Notes: generated by a model from the sequence alone, not told the origin. Counted from the first letter of the stretch, positions 1-8,358 are shown. The stretch is DNA of 64,000 nucleotides from a bacterium (GCA_037128595.1 JBAXWB010000003.1:1-64000); one strand, 5' to 3'. Numbers and translations are program-made.

Positions 1-57
1 CCAAACCTCGCAGAGTATGCCTCGCAAGCTCGGCAACTCTGAAGGCTGACGTTGGCA
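1..57 (+). repeat. attC site 0 (left part cut by window edge)
   Basis: It ends with GTTGGCA at 51-57, preceded by AAGGCTGAC, the same right arm as attC5 and attC6. CAGAGT and ACTCTG form the inner stem. The left R box lies at the window edge and may be incomplete. Confidence 0.75.
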
Positions 58-69
58 GGAGGAGAAATA

Positions 70-477
70 ATGAAGCAAAAGATTATCATGCTGGTGACGG
101 TGTGTACGATTGCATTACTCATCTCCCCTGCTTTCGCTAAGCGGAGCACCCCTAAGACCGTCGCCCCAGTGTCCAAAGACGGGATCGAATACTCCGCCCC
201 TCTCAATCGGGAGGGATTCGTCGTTGCGACATGGATTAAGACAAAACGTGAAATTTGGAGTCGGCAGATTTATGTTATCAAACACGAGTACAAATTCGGG
301 CTTGAAACCGATGTTCAGACCTGTTTCATAACGAAACTTGAAATGCAGAACGGGAAACTGAAAATCAAGAACGAGGAAAAGGCTGAATTTGTACTCGATC
401 TCGACACGATGGAAGTCAAGATTCTCTCAGGACAAGCTGTGATCGATTACACAAATTTCAAGCCACCAGAGAGATGA
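70..477 (+). CDS. cassette 1: small secreted protein of unknown function
   Basis: The product is 135 residues with a clear Sec signal peptide (hydrophobic core about residues 5-22, likely cleavage after AFA). The mature part is lysine-rich and beta-prone with no recognisable domain. The start at 70 is preferred over an upstream GTG at 52 because AGGAGG sits just before it and the signal peptide begins there; the ribosome site directly follows the attC crossover. I do not recognise the family. It is the only gene of its cassette and has no promoter of its own that I can see. Confidence 0.75.
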   Translation: MKQKIIMLVTVCTIALLISPAFAKRSTPKTVAPVSKDGIEYSAPLNREGFVVATWIKTKREIWSRQIYVIKHEYKFGLETDVQTCFITKLEMQNGKLKIKNEEKAEFVLDLDTMEVKILSGQAVIDYTNFKPPER

Positions 478-481
478 GGAC

Positions 482-542
482 TGCCAACCACACCTCGCTC
501 GGTACGTCGCTGACGCGCCGACCGAGAAGGTGGCCGTTCGCA
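482..542 (+). repeat. attC site 1
   Basis: The left box is TGCCAAC at 482-488 and the right box is GTTCGCA at 536-542. CTCGGT and ACCGAG form the stem, and the core GGTACGTCGCTGACGCGCCG is shared with attC5. Confidence 0.85.
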
Positions 543-550
543 TTAAGAAT

Positions 551-991
551 ATGAGAACCATAATTGTATCATTGGTTATAGGAATCCTGATATGTGGGTG
601 CTCCACACACAGTTCAAGGAATGATCGTGCTTTCCAAGAGAGAGGCCGTGAATTCCAGCATAACTGTTTCCCCACCAACGAAGCAGCAATACAACTTGGG
701 AATAAATTACTTTCATCGGTTTTGACTGAAAGATCAGGCAATGGGAAGGAATATTGGGGTGCGACGGTCTCCTTTTATGGTGGAGGCGCGCCTCCAGGTG
801 GAAATGCCAACTTAATGATTGCTCAAAATGTTCTGCTATTCGTTGAGATTGACCCCTTTCAAAATGTTGTGCCCGCCGCTGCAGCATATGAGGCGTGTGT
901 TTTGGGTGAACTCATCTATATAGATCAAAAGATGAGGATCATTTATATAAAGGCCAAGCCGGAGAATTGGCGGCACGGAGACACGATGTGA
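551..991 (+). CDS. cassette 2: small lipoprotein
   Basis: The product is 146 residues from the ATG at 551, just after the attC1 crossover. The N-terminus is a lipoprotein signal peptide with lipobox ILICGC, so the mature protein should be anchored at Cys17. The middle contains a glycine-rich stretch (YGGGAPPGG). No known domain is recognised. The upstream in-frame GTG at 530 would lie inside attC1 and lengthen the signal peptide unnaturally, so it is not used. Confidence 0.75.
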   Translation: MRTIIVSLVIGILICGCSTHSSRNDRAFQERGREFQHNCFPTNEAAIQLGNKLLSSVLTERSGNGKEYWGATVSFYGGGAPPGGNANLMIAQNVLLFVEIDPFQNVVPAAAAYEACVLGELIYIDQKMRIIYIKAKPENWRHGDTM

Positions 992-1000
992 CAAAAGATG

Positions 1001-1062
1001 TGCGAACCACACAATTCTGGCTATCGTCGCTTCGCTCCTCAGCCAGATTGTGAACGTTCGCT
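1001..1062 (+). repeat. attC site 2
   Basis: GCGAACC at 1002-1008 and GTTCGCT at 1056-1062 bound the site. CTGGCT and AGCCAG form the stem. Its internal sequence is nearly identical to attC4. Confidence 0.85.
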
Positions 1063-1067
1063 AAGAC

Positions 1068-1553
1068 ATGAGAATAAAACCGATAATATTGACGATCGGG
1101 ATTGTCGTTATAAGTGCGGCATTTATACTAATCACGAGCCTGGTGTCGAAGGAACAACCGATTACTAGCGTTGATGTCTTGGGAAAAACGATACTGATGG
1201 GGTTGACATTCGAAAATGTTGACCAGGGATGGTCGGAGCTTCACCAAACCCACGGAAAGATCGTTGCCCTCACCAACGGGTTTCTGCAAATAAAAAAAGA
1301 TGATGGCGATCTTTTCATGTTGCCATTCAACTTGGAGGGCATCTTGCGGGCCAAACCAGGAGAGTATCGGGAAAAGGAAACCGGACAGGTAATCGAGGAT
1401 CCAGACTTCTTGGTCACGTGGACTGTCGGCAATGCGCAGCGTGACCTTATCGCCATAAGGATGAAATATGGTTTTGGCGAGTTCGAGCAAGACAAGGGCA
1501 GCGAACAACGAGGAATGACAAACAGCGAACAACACGGTCGACTCGTACGGTGA
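1068..1553 (+). CDS. cassette 3: membrane-anchored protein of unknown function
   Basis: The product is 161 residues with one N-terminal hydrophobic segment (about residues 5-26) followed by a soluble domain, so it is probably anchored with the bulk outside the cytoplasm. The start follows the attC2 crossover by a few bases. The last ten or so codons run into attC3: the stop is at 1551-1553 while the attC left box starts near 1525, so the C-terminal tail is encoded by the recombination site. No family is recognised. Confidence 0.7.
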   Translation: MRIKPIILTIGIVVISAAFILITSLVSKEQPITSVDVLGKTILMGLTFENVDQGWSELHQTHGKIVALTNGFLQIKKDDGDLFMLPFNLEGILRAKPGEYREKETGQVIEDPDFLVTWTVGNAQRDLIAIRMKYGFGEFEQDKGSEQRGMTNSEQHGRLVR

Positions 1554-1593
1554 ATCCTGGCGGGTTCACCGCCGGTGACCGTCGACGTTCGGC
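1525..1593 (+). repeat. attC site 3
   Basis: GCGAACA at 1525-1531 and GTTCGGC at 1587-1593 bound the site. GGTGAA and TTCACC form the inner stem. It overlaps the 3' end of the cassette 3 gene. Confidence 0.75.
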
Positions 1594-1608
1594 CAGAAAA
1601 TATAATGT

Positions 1609-1911
1609 ATGAATACAGAGCGACACATTGTTGAGTGGATCATCTCGGCGCCATGCCTTGCGTTCTGGCTGTTCTGCGTTGTCATCAACCCGATTCTCTT
1701 CGTCCGCAGAGACATCCTGGACCGGCCAAACATTCCATCAGTGATTCCAATAGTCGGAGGAATTGTGGGTGGGATCGGATTGATGAACATTCCCATCGCC
1801 CATATCAATCACTGGTACTGGATTGCCGGGCTTCTGGACTTCGGTTCGGCACCTTGGCTCGTATACGTCTTGGGAAAAGCTGGAATCGAACGAATTAGAA
1901 TGATGAAATAA
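1609..1911 (+). CDS. cassette 4: small integral membrane protein
   Basis: The product is 100 residues with about three hydrophobic segments (roughly residues 8-32, 42-62 and 68-90), a basic loop after the first and a basic C-terminus. It is probably an inner-membrane protein. No domain is recognised. The start is the first in-frame ATG after attC3; no strong ribosome-binding site is visible. Confidence 0.65.
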   Translation: MNTERHIVEWIISAPCLAFWLFCVVINPILFVRRDILDRPNIPSVIPIVGGIVGGIGLMNIPIAHINHWYWIAGLLDFGSAPWLVYVLGKAGIERIRMMK

Positions 1912-1912
1912 G

Positions 1913-1974
1913 CCCGAACCACACAATTCTGGCTTTCGTCGCTCCGCTCCTCAGCCAGAATCGGACCGTTCTGT
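1913..1974 (+). repeat. attC site 4
   Basis: CCGAACC at 1914-1920 and GTTCTGT at 1968-1974 bound the site, with the same CTGGCT/AGCCAG stem as attC2. The stretch from ACCACACAATTCTGG through CTCAGCCAGA differs from attC2 at only two bases. Confidence 0.85.
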
Positions 1975-1985
1975 GAAGAGATGAA

Positions 1986-2270
1986 ATGATGAAGCCGAAG
2001 CCATTGCCACCGCGAACTGTCCTAAGGCTCCATCGATTGTGGCCATATGCCCGAAAGCAAGGTCATGAGATTGGGGAGATTAGGAGAGTTGGCTACTATT
2101 CCCCGCAGGATGGACTCGATTGCGTCTGGCTTGTGGACAAAGCTGGCAAGTACAATTGGACGGCTGACCACAAATGGGTATGTGCGAAGTTTGAAGTCGT
2201 CAAACTCTCAACCGAGACGGACCTCTTCGGGAAGACCAAACGGAGACTAGGTAAATTAAAGATGAAATGA
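1986..2270 (+). CDS. cassette 5: small soluble protein of unknown function
   Basis: The product is 94 residues, basic, with no signal peptide. The central motif YYSPQDGLDCVWLVD followed by an aromatic, charged tail looks like a compact folded domain, and I believe similar short proteins recur in bacterial genomes, but I cannot name the family. A second ATG lies at 1989. It sits between attC4 and attC5 as the only gene of its cassette. Confidence 0.7.
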   Translation: MMKPKPLPPRTVLRLHRLWPYARKQGHEIGEIRRVGYYSPQDGLDCVWLVDKAGKYNWTADHKWVCAKFEVVKLSTETDLFGKTKRRLGKLKMK

Positions 2271-2272
2271 TC

Positions 2273-2333
2273 ACAGAACCACGGCCTGCTGGGTACGTCG
2301 CTGACGCGCCGCGCGTGAAGGCTAACGTTGGCT
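2273..2333 (+). repeat. attC site 5
   Basis: CAGAACC near 2274-2280 and GTTGGCT at 2327-2333 bound the site. It shares its core with attC1 and its right arm (AAGGCTAAC) with attC0 and attC6. Confidence 0.8.
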
Positions 2334-2340
2334 TAACATT

Positions 2341-2436
2341 ATGAAAATTAAGATTTTAATATTAGTTCTCGTGATATCTGCACTTTTTACTTCGTGGATT
2401 ATTTATCAGTTATATCTCTGGCCTCCGGATATGTGA
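2341..2436 (+). pseudogene. cassette 6: short membrane-peptide ORF, probably start of a decayed gene
   Basis: The ATG at 2341 follows attC5 and opens a 31-residue hydrophobic peptide ending in WPPDM, then TGA. The rest of the cassette (2437-2782) has no single intact frame. Frame pieces that look protein-like follow in different registers: one around 2515-2600 (VRDDNGNEYAEWAKC) and one from 2562 to 2849 (DGSDWGFAEAGAFDLVLG and onward). I read this as one gene broken by at least two frameshifts. A genuine tiny membrane peptide plus unrelated noise is the alternative. Confidence 0.4.
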
Positions 2437-2782
2437 AGGGATTTCTTCAATTCAAAGCTGAATGGGCATTTTTTCCGGGGGCCTTTTTCTTGACATTGTT
2501 CCAGAGGGCAAACCGTGGACCGTGTGAGGGTGCGAGACGATAATGGAAATGAATACGCTGAATGGGCAAAGTGTGTGTGTTGGTTCTTTGGAATCATAAC
2601 ATACAAGATGGAAGTGATTGGGGCTTCGCGGAAGCGGGTGCCTTTGATCTTGTTTTGGGTCACGACCTCAAACTCATCGTGTTACCAGCGGAATCCGGCG
2701 GATCGAAATGCGGGGAGTCGTGGCGCCTATTTGCTCCGAGCATGAGCCAAGCGCACTTTGTATTCTGTGGAGAAAATGAAGA

Positions 2783-2857
2783 GCCGAACAATGCCTCGGA
2801 GATTTCAGGACCCGCGCCGAGCGCGGATTCCTCGGCGCATCAAGGCTGACGTTAACG
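2783..2857 (+). repeat. attC site 6 (last site of the array)
   Basis: GCCGAAC at 2783-2789 and GTTAACG at 2851-2857 bound the site, with the AAGGCTGAC arm before the right box. The crossover between 2851 and 2852 is the end of recognisable cassette DNA. Confidence 0.75.
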
Positions 2858-4450
2858 GGATTCCGCCGCTTTGACATGCCGCCAGACCCGCCCCTTGAAT
2901 TCACCTTCTGTCACGGTGGGCTTTATCAAGCCCTTGCGAATCAGGGTTTGACGCAAGATATCAGCCTGGCTATCCGATTGGCCCCGTGAGTAAGTCCGGT
3001 CGTGAATGGTGTTGTGGATAATGGAAATGGCCCGGCGCGTCTTTTCCGCATCTGTCGTGGGCTCATAATCCGTGGCCAGTCCCTTGGCCATCCCGAATAC
3101 TGAATATAGCCCGCCCACCGGGAGCCCCATTAATTGTGTAGCCGCCTTGATTACCTTAACAATCTTGTCCATATCAACCGGCTTGTCATTCAGCAGGTTT
3201 CCAGCGAAATACGCGATTTCGTCGAGAGGCTTCTGGATTATCAGGCCTCCACCGCTCAGGTAAGTCCCTGAAGCCGCGCTGAAGACCTTGTCCATGACCT
3301 GGCCTGATCCGGGGACAACGGTGTCCATGGACTGGTTAATCCCGTCCAACAGGGCCATTTCTTCAGCCTTATCCTTATCATCGTCAGGGCCGGCCCTCAG
3401 TGACCGCAGGAAAGCATGGATCATGACCGTGGCTATCAAGGATGCCGATAGACCCAGTGCCGCCAAGGCGATGCCCTTCTTGCTTCCGTCGAGAATTTGC
3501 TCGATCAGGAAATTGCGGGCGGTCACATTCTGGCTCAGGAACGGGAACAAGCCGCCCAGGGTGGACTCCCTGACATCCTGAATGAATGGCGAGTCATCAA
3601 TATCACTGCTACTGTTCTGGGTGGCACGGGTGCCATTGGCGATGATGGTACGAGTCTCCCGCTCTGAAACCCCCTCCGCTACCAGCCCCTTGAACGCCAT
3701 AATAGCATTGCGCTGTTCCGCGTGCATCATGGGATTCAGGGATTCATTCCCCCAATGGCGAACAACCATGGCCACTTTGCTTCTGGTATTTGGGACCAAC
3801 CCGCGTGCGACAGGTGAAGCGATATGACTGTAATCACCGGCCCAGCGGTCGCCCAGATACCCATGTTCCATCAGGAAATCAAGGATCCGCATGTTCTCCT
3901 GAGTTGACGGCAGACTTGGGAGAGGGATCCTGGTCGTCTTAATCAGGGTTGGGTGTGCGAGATGTGCCAGCATGATTGACGCGGCCTTGGGATGGTCCTT
4001 GGCGATATAAGCAGCCAGCAGGAACGAACCGGGGAGACGGTTGTTCCAGTAGGGTCCGGGATTCCAGGCCAGGACTGAGCGCATGACGTTTGAGGACAGA
4101 TTGGCAATGACCTTGCCCACTCCCTGATGAATGACCTGGGAGCCGGCGAGGTTATTTGTAGTTTGTGTGAGGCGTCTTATCCAGGCGGTCCCCATCCGTT
4201 CGACCAGTTCACGATGCAAAGCCCCGTTGTTCGTTTTCAGGGCATTCCTGACATTACGAAGGGGGATCGTCAGGCCGATATATCGGGCCATTCCGTCAAC
4301 GTGCGAGTCAAAAGCACCGAAGATATTGCCGATCTGGATTGGCAAGGTGTGCTCAACCGGGGCATGAGTGAAGCCCATGTTCTCAAGAAACTTCTGGGTT
4401 CCGGTCCAGGTATTCAATTCCTCGGCAAGAATATGGAGTGCCTGCAGATC
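2852..4450 (-). pseudogene. C-terminal fragment of a large phage polyvalent-type protein
   Basis: There is an open minus-strand frame of more than 520 codons with no convincing start. The nearest candidate is a TTG at 4417, but phage-like sequence (LQALHILAEELN) continues upstream of it to about 4450, where it meets the MipA remnant. It contains a hydrophobic segment (GIALAALGLSASLIATVMIH) and an alpha-helical C-terminus with a glycine-rich stretch, similar to the C-terminal domains of large polyvalent proteins of phages and conjugative elements. The stop codon begins exactly at the attC6 crossover (2852). It is unrelated to the genes of the prophage at 13.8-48.9 kb. I interpret it as a truncated remnant. 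Confidence 0.5.
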
Positions 4451-4656
4451 TTGCCAGTGAGGGACGTCCGGCGTATGAGCCCGGCGATGTGGTGAATCCC
4501 GAGATCGGGTTGTCCGTTTTGCGTGAATTGAGGAACGATTGGCGTGTTATTCTCTCTGCCAGTGTCATTTTCCTGGCTCCGGAACTTACGGCCAGTCCGA
4601 TTGTCGAAAAGTCTCAGGTCTTTACCGGGTTTGGGGCCATCAACCGGTTGTTCTGA
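4429..4656 (+). pseudogene. 3' end of a MipA/OmpV-like outer-membrane protein gene
   Basis: The frame encodes about 75 residues beginning EYGVPADLASEGRPAY, then a short-strand pattern, SPIVEKSQVF and a terminal aromatic (RLF). This matches the last part of MipA-family barrels (YGV motif, SPIV, C-terminal Phe). The first two-thirds of the gene is missing: upstream sequence belongs to the phage fragment on the other strand. The exact joint lies between about 4420 and 4450, where both frames are open. Confidence 0.5.
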
Positions 4657-6045
4657 CTATTTGCCATAGCCTTGCTCGACCTTGGCGGCCACATCGAGAT
4701 AGCCGATTTCGATCTGATAAATCTGTTTGAAGCACTCCATGGCTTCGGGCGCACGTCCAGTAAGCTCAAAGATGGCACCGAGTTCATACACCACGGCCTT
4801 TTTGGTGTCGTCCATAACGGGTAATTCGGCCACAGCCTGTTGCAACTGGTCGATGGCCATATCGTATTGCTGTTTGGCCCGGAAGCACCGGCCGATATAG
4901 AAAAGCGACTGAATCCGGCGCTGGGCATTGCGTTGCGAGGCTTGGAATTGCTGGATGGCCTCATTGATCCGGTTCTGCTCAAACAGCAGGATGCCGAACT
5001 CATACTTCAATTGCAGATCATTCGGGTAACGCGTCACGCGATCCTGGAGGTCGCTGGTCAGGAATAGCTCGCGATCTTTTTGTTTCGCTTCGACGCCTGC
5101 GGTCATGCCGGCCGCCTTGAGCTTCGTGATTTCTTCATCCATCATTTGAATCCGAATGGAGCTGATCGTCTGATCAATCTGAGGGTCGCGCCCCCCGGAT
5201 ACGACTTGGGCCTCCTGGAGGGTCGTGATGGCGTCAGCGAACATCTTGCTGTCTTTATAAAGATTGGCCAGCGCGCGCCGGTAATTCATATTCCCCGGCT
5301 CGCGTTTGATCCGGGCCTTGTTTTCCTCGATCATGATGGTGGTGTCATTTTTATCCACCACGGCTTTGGACTCGCGGGCGAGCATATCGGCCTCTTTCCG
5401 GTCGCGGATGAGATCGGTGAACTTGGTGCCCTTTGTTCCCACCTTTTCCCAGCCGTCCTTAGACATGCTGTCGATCGCCATGGCGTCTTTCAGGAGCTTC
5501 AGTGCGCCACTATCCTGCGGCTTGATCTCGCAGAGTGTCTCGAAGCACTCTCTGGCGAGGCGGGGTTGGTCGGTGGACATGTACAGGCGCCCCAGCCGTT
5601 CCAGGAGGTCGGTGTTCTGCGGGTAATGCTCTTTCGCGATCGCGAGTGTTTGGACGGCGATCTCGGGTTCGCCAGCGGCGAGGGCGGCATTATCGAGGAG
5701 TTTGATATAATTCAGGTTCAAGGGGTCTTTTAGCAGCAGCTTTTCGGCGGCTTGCAATGCTTCCATGGGTTTGGATTTAAGCAGCGCCTGAGCTTTGATC
5801 AGGTTGGAGAATCCCGTAATGGAGGAAATGAGGTGCGTAAGCTGCCCGCCACCCTGACTTTTGAAGCGCTTGATTTCGGCGGCCCGCAGGAATTTCCGGG
5901 CCTTATGAAGCCGGGGTTCAAGGGCCAGACAGGCGGTGAACATGTCGATGGAATAGTCCAGATTACCGCGCTCCATGGCCACAAAGCCGCGATTGAACAA
6001 ATCCTTGATCTTCTGCGGAACCTGTTCAAGAGTCACTTCAGCCAT
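4657..6045 (-). CDS. TPR-repeat protein
   Basis: The product is 462 residues, alpha-helical, with tetratricopeptide-like repeats in two blocks. The N-terminal block (about 15-185) holds units such as GNLDYSIDMFTACLALEP and DQPRLARECFETLCEIKP. The C-terminal block (about 340-450) holds EQNRINEAIQQFQAS and RAKQQYDMAIDQLQQAV. A charged linker lies between. There is no signal peptide, so it is probably a cytoplasmic scaffold. It is divergent from the amidase gene at 6169. No specific partner can be inferred. Confidence 0.85.
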   Translation of the reverse strand: MAEVTLEQVPQKIKDLFNRGFVAMERGNLDYSIDMFTACLALEPRLHKARKFLRAAEIKRFKSQGGGQLTHLISSITGFSNLIKAQALLKSKPMEALQAAEKLLLKDPLNLNYIKLLDNAALAAGEPEIAVQTLAIAKEHYPQNTDLLERLGRLYMSTDQPRLARECFETLCEIKPQDSGALKLLKDAMAIDSMSKDGWEKVGTKGTKFTDLIRDRKEADMLARESKAVVDKNDTTIMIEENKARIKREPGNMNYRRALANLYKDSKMFADAITTLQEAQVVSGGRDPQIDQTISSIRIQMMDEEITKLKAAGMTAGVEAKQKDRELFLTSDLQDRVTRYPNDLQLKYEFGILLFEQNRINEAIQQFQASQRNAQRRIQSLFYIGRCFRAKQQYDMAIDQLQQAVAELPVMDDTKKAVVYELGAIFELTGRAPEAMECFKQIYQIEIGYLDVAAKVEQGYGK

Positions 6046-6168
6046 GGTTCATACCCCTTGTGTAATTGATGCGTAGAGCTGTATGTCGCTTGACATACTC
6101 TTGTTCCGTATATCAAAGTACGTGGTTTGCGGCTACAAAAAATCATAACACAGACAGGACAAAAAACG

Positions 6169-7176
6169 GTGGCAAGGATCATGCTGATAGCGGGAAGAAT
6201 AGGGGCGGGATTGATAGTTGCCCTATTGCTGCTGGTCCTGTCGATGCCGGCCGAGGCCGTTGTGTTCCGTGGATTAGGATTGAATGAAGTCATGGCGTCT
6301 TATGGGTTCGGGGCTCCTGCTGAATACGGGAAGAGCGCCGTGTATCGAAGTCGCACCAGTACCGTGATTTTCGAGGCCGGCAGCCGGCGGGTGGTGGTGA
6401 ACGGAGTTTCCTTATACTTGAACCGGAGCGTTTTGAAAGCGGCTGGAAATTGGGTGATTACTCCGGTGGATGCCGTGGATACCGTTGGAGCCGTTCTGCT
6501 CCCTTCGCGGGCCCTGCGAAAAGCTGAGTCGGCTTTGGTGGTGCTTGATCCCGGGCATGGCGGGGCTGATCCCGGCGCCGGGCAAGGGTCCCTGCAGGAA
6601 AAGGGTTTAACCCTGGATATCGCCAAGCGCGTGCGGGCCCGGCTGCGTGAGAGCCAGGTGAATGTGATGTTGACGCGGGATCGTGATGCGACGATGAGCC
6701 TGGAAGAGCGATGCTGGCGGGCCGACCGCTATGGCGCGGATGTGTTTGTGAGCATCCATTTGAATGCATCCCGTAATCAGGCAATATCAGGATTGGAGAC
6801 TTATATTGTCCCTGCATCGGGCTACCCGACAACGGTGGAACTGGAGCAAAATGTGCTTAGCTTGCAACGTAAAGACTGCTCCGGTAACCGGTACGATGGG
6901 GCAAATGTCGTGCTGGCCCAATATCTGCAGAAGGGGCTGTTAGCTCACACGGGTGCCTTCGATCGCGGGATTCGGCGGGCCCGGTTTTATGTGATCCGCA
7001 ATGCCAGCAGTCCCGCCGCTCTGGTGGAGTGCGGATTTTTGTCCAACCGCGGGGAAGCTAAGAAAATTCTGGATGCCGATTATCGGGATAAGATTGCGGA
7101 AGGGGTCGCGCGGGGTATCCTCACCTATCTCAGCCGGGTGCGCCTGCAGCATCTGCCGCCCGTCAGGAATATGTAA
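6169..7176 (+). CDS. N-acetylmuramoyl-L-alanine amidase (Amidase_3 family)
   Basis: It cleaves the amide bond between MurNAc and the stem peptide of peptidoglycan and should act in the periplasm. An N-terminal signal peptide ends near PAEA, followed by a region of about 100 residues (copper amine oxidase N-like) and the catalytic domain. Zinc ligands are visible as the His of DPGHGG, a downstream Glu, the His of SIHLNAS, and the catalytic Glu of LVECGFLSN. The start is uncertain: GTG 6169, ATG 6181 and TTG 6127 are all in frame; 6169 gives a normal signal peptide. Its 3' flank is a word-repeat hairpin region before argC. Confidence 0.9.
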   Translation: MARIMLIAGRIGAGLIVALLLLVLSMPAEAVVFRGLGLNEVMASYGFGAPAEYGKSAVYRSRTSTVIFEAGSRRVVVNGVSLYLNRSVLKAAGNWVITPVDAVDTVGAVLLPSRALRKAESALVVLDPGHGGADPGAGQGSLQEKGLTLDIAKRVRARLRESQVNVMLTRDRDATMSLEERCWRADRYGADVFVSIHLNASRNQAISGLETYIVPASGYPTTVELEQNVLSLQRKDCSGNRYDGANVVLAQYLQKGLLAHTGAFDRGIRRARFYVIRNASSPAALVECGFLSNRGEAKKILDADYRDKIAEGVARGILTYLSRVRLQHLPPVRNM

Positions 7177-7177
7177 G

Positions 7178-7290
7178 AGTTCAAAGTTTCGAGTCCAAAG
7201 TTCAAAGTTGTAAGTTGAGTGTTGACTGGCTAAAATCGGCCGTTTCAAGGTGAACTTTCAGCTTTGAACTTTCAATATTCAACTTCAAGG
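7178..7290 (+). repeat. low-complexity word repeat with inverted halves
   Basis: Between the amidase and argC the sequence is built from variants of GTTCAAAGTT in the left half and AACTTTGAACTTTC in the right half, so it can fold into a long imperfect hairpin. It may act as a terminator. Similar word-built repeats occur at 8359, 49877, 59352 and 60156. Confidence 0.6.
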
Positions 7291-7299
7291 AGAGCCAGA

Positions 7300-8358
7300 G
7301 TGATTACTGCAAGGGTTATTGGTGCCAGCGGGTATGGGGGAGTGGGGATTATTGAGCTGTTACTCGGGCATCCGGATGTCAAAATTGCCGGACTGGTCAG
7401 CTTGACGGATGTCGGTGTGCCGATCAGTCAGATCTATCCGCATCTGGCCGGCGCCTGTGATATGTTCGTGGTCGCCCCCACGGACCCTTCCGTAAAACAG
7501 CCGGTGGATGTGGTGTTTATGGCCACCCCGGACGGGGTAGGAATGAAGATGGCGCCCGAACTTTTGGCCAGTGGGGCCAAGTTGGTCGATTATAGCGGGG
7601 ACTTCAGATTCAATACCCCCGAGAGCTATGCTGCCTATGCCACCCGCATTGGACGTGATCCCCAACATACGGCCCCGGAGCTTCTGCCCGAAGCGGTGTA
7701 CGGGGTTCCGGAATTACATCGGCGTAAGATCAATTCCAAGCGGCGGGTGGTCGGAAATCCCGGATGTTTTGCGGTGAGCTGTATCCTGGGGCTGGCCCCG
7801 GCCGTGAAGCACGGCTTGATTGATCCTTTCAGCGCAATCTGTGACTGTAAGACCGGTGTGTCTGGCGCGGGAAAAAAACTCAATGCGTCCTTCCACTACC
7901 CTGCGCGCTATGAAAATGTAAATGCCTACAAACTGTCCGGCCATCAGCATGTGTGCGAAATTGAGCGGGAGTTGAGCTTGCAGGCGGGCGTGGATATCCG
8001 GGTGACGTTTACGGCCCAGGTGGTTCCGGTGTGTCGAGGGATTCTCTCCAGCCTGTACGGGCAATTGAAGGCCGATACGAAGGTTGAAGAGGTGATCGCC
8101 TTGTACCGTGAATTCTACAAGGATAGCCCGTTTGTCCGGATTTTTGACCGGAATGCCAATATTGGAACCATTCATGTGCGCGGGACGAACTACTGCAACC
8201 TGATTGTGGATGTGGATGCGCGCACCCGGCGGCTGCGGGTGATCGCCCATATTGATAACCTGGTCAAAGGTCAGGCGGGCTCCGCGCTTCAAAATATGAA
8301 CCTGCTGTTTGATCTGCCGGAGGCAACCGGACTGACGCGGGTGGGAATGTATCCATAA
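7300..8358 (+). CDS. argC: N-acetyl-gamma-glutamyl-phosphate reductase
   Basis: It catalyses the NADPH-dependent reduction of N-acetylglutamyl-5-phosphate to the semialdehyde, the third step of arginine synthesis. The product is 352 residues. The N-terminal Rossmann motif is GASGYGG, the catalytic cysteine lies in GNPGCF, and the downstream SGAGKK and SGHQH segments fit the catalytic domain. The GTG at 7300 is the start: AAGGAG lies just upstream, and extending to an earlier ATG would read into the repeat. It stands alone, not in an arg operon. Confidence 0.95.
   Translation: MITARVIGASGYGGVGIIELLLGHPDVKIAGLVSLTDVGVPISQIYPHLAGACDMFVVAPTDPSVKQPVDVVFMATPDGVGMKMAPELLASGAKLVDYSGDFRFNTPESYAAYATRIGRDPQHTAPELLPEAVYGVPELHRRKINSKRRVVGNPGCFAVSCILGLAPAVKHGLIDPFSAICDCKTGVSGAGKKLNASFHYPARYENVNAYKLSGHQHVCEIERELSLQAGVDIRVTFTAQVVPVCRGILSSLYGQLKADTKVEEVIALYREFYKDSPFVRIFDRNANIGTIHVRGTNYCNLIVDVDARTRRLRVIAHIDNLVKGQAGSALQNMNLLFDLPEATGLTRVGMYP

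Larger units (their letters stand above)
1..2851 (+). mobile_element. integron gene cassette array (distal end, six complete cassettes)
   Basis: Short rightward ORFs alternate with imperfect-palindrome sites that end in GTT plus four bases and usually start near an AAC core, which is the attC layout. Using the G/TT crossover points, the cassettes are 52-536, 537-1056, 1057-1587, 1588-1968, 1969-2327 and 2328-2851. Each carries one small gene. attC2 and attC4 are almost the same sequence, and attC1 and attC5 share a 20-base core. No integrase or attI is visible; by orientation they should lie left of base 1. Most products have a signal peptide or membrane segment, as is common for chromosomal integrons. 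Confidence 0.85.

Noticed and set aside
5080-5733. Long plus-strand ORF of 217 codons
   Set aside because: It is antisense to the TPR gene, whose protein has clear repeats. No signal, domain or ribosome site supports the reverse reading.
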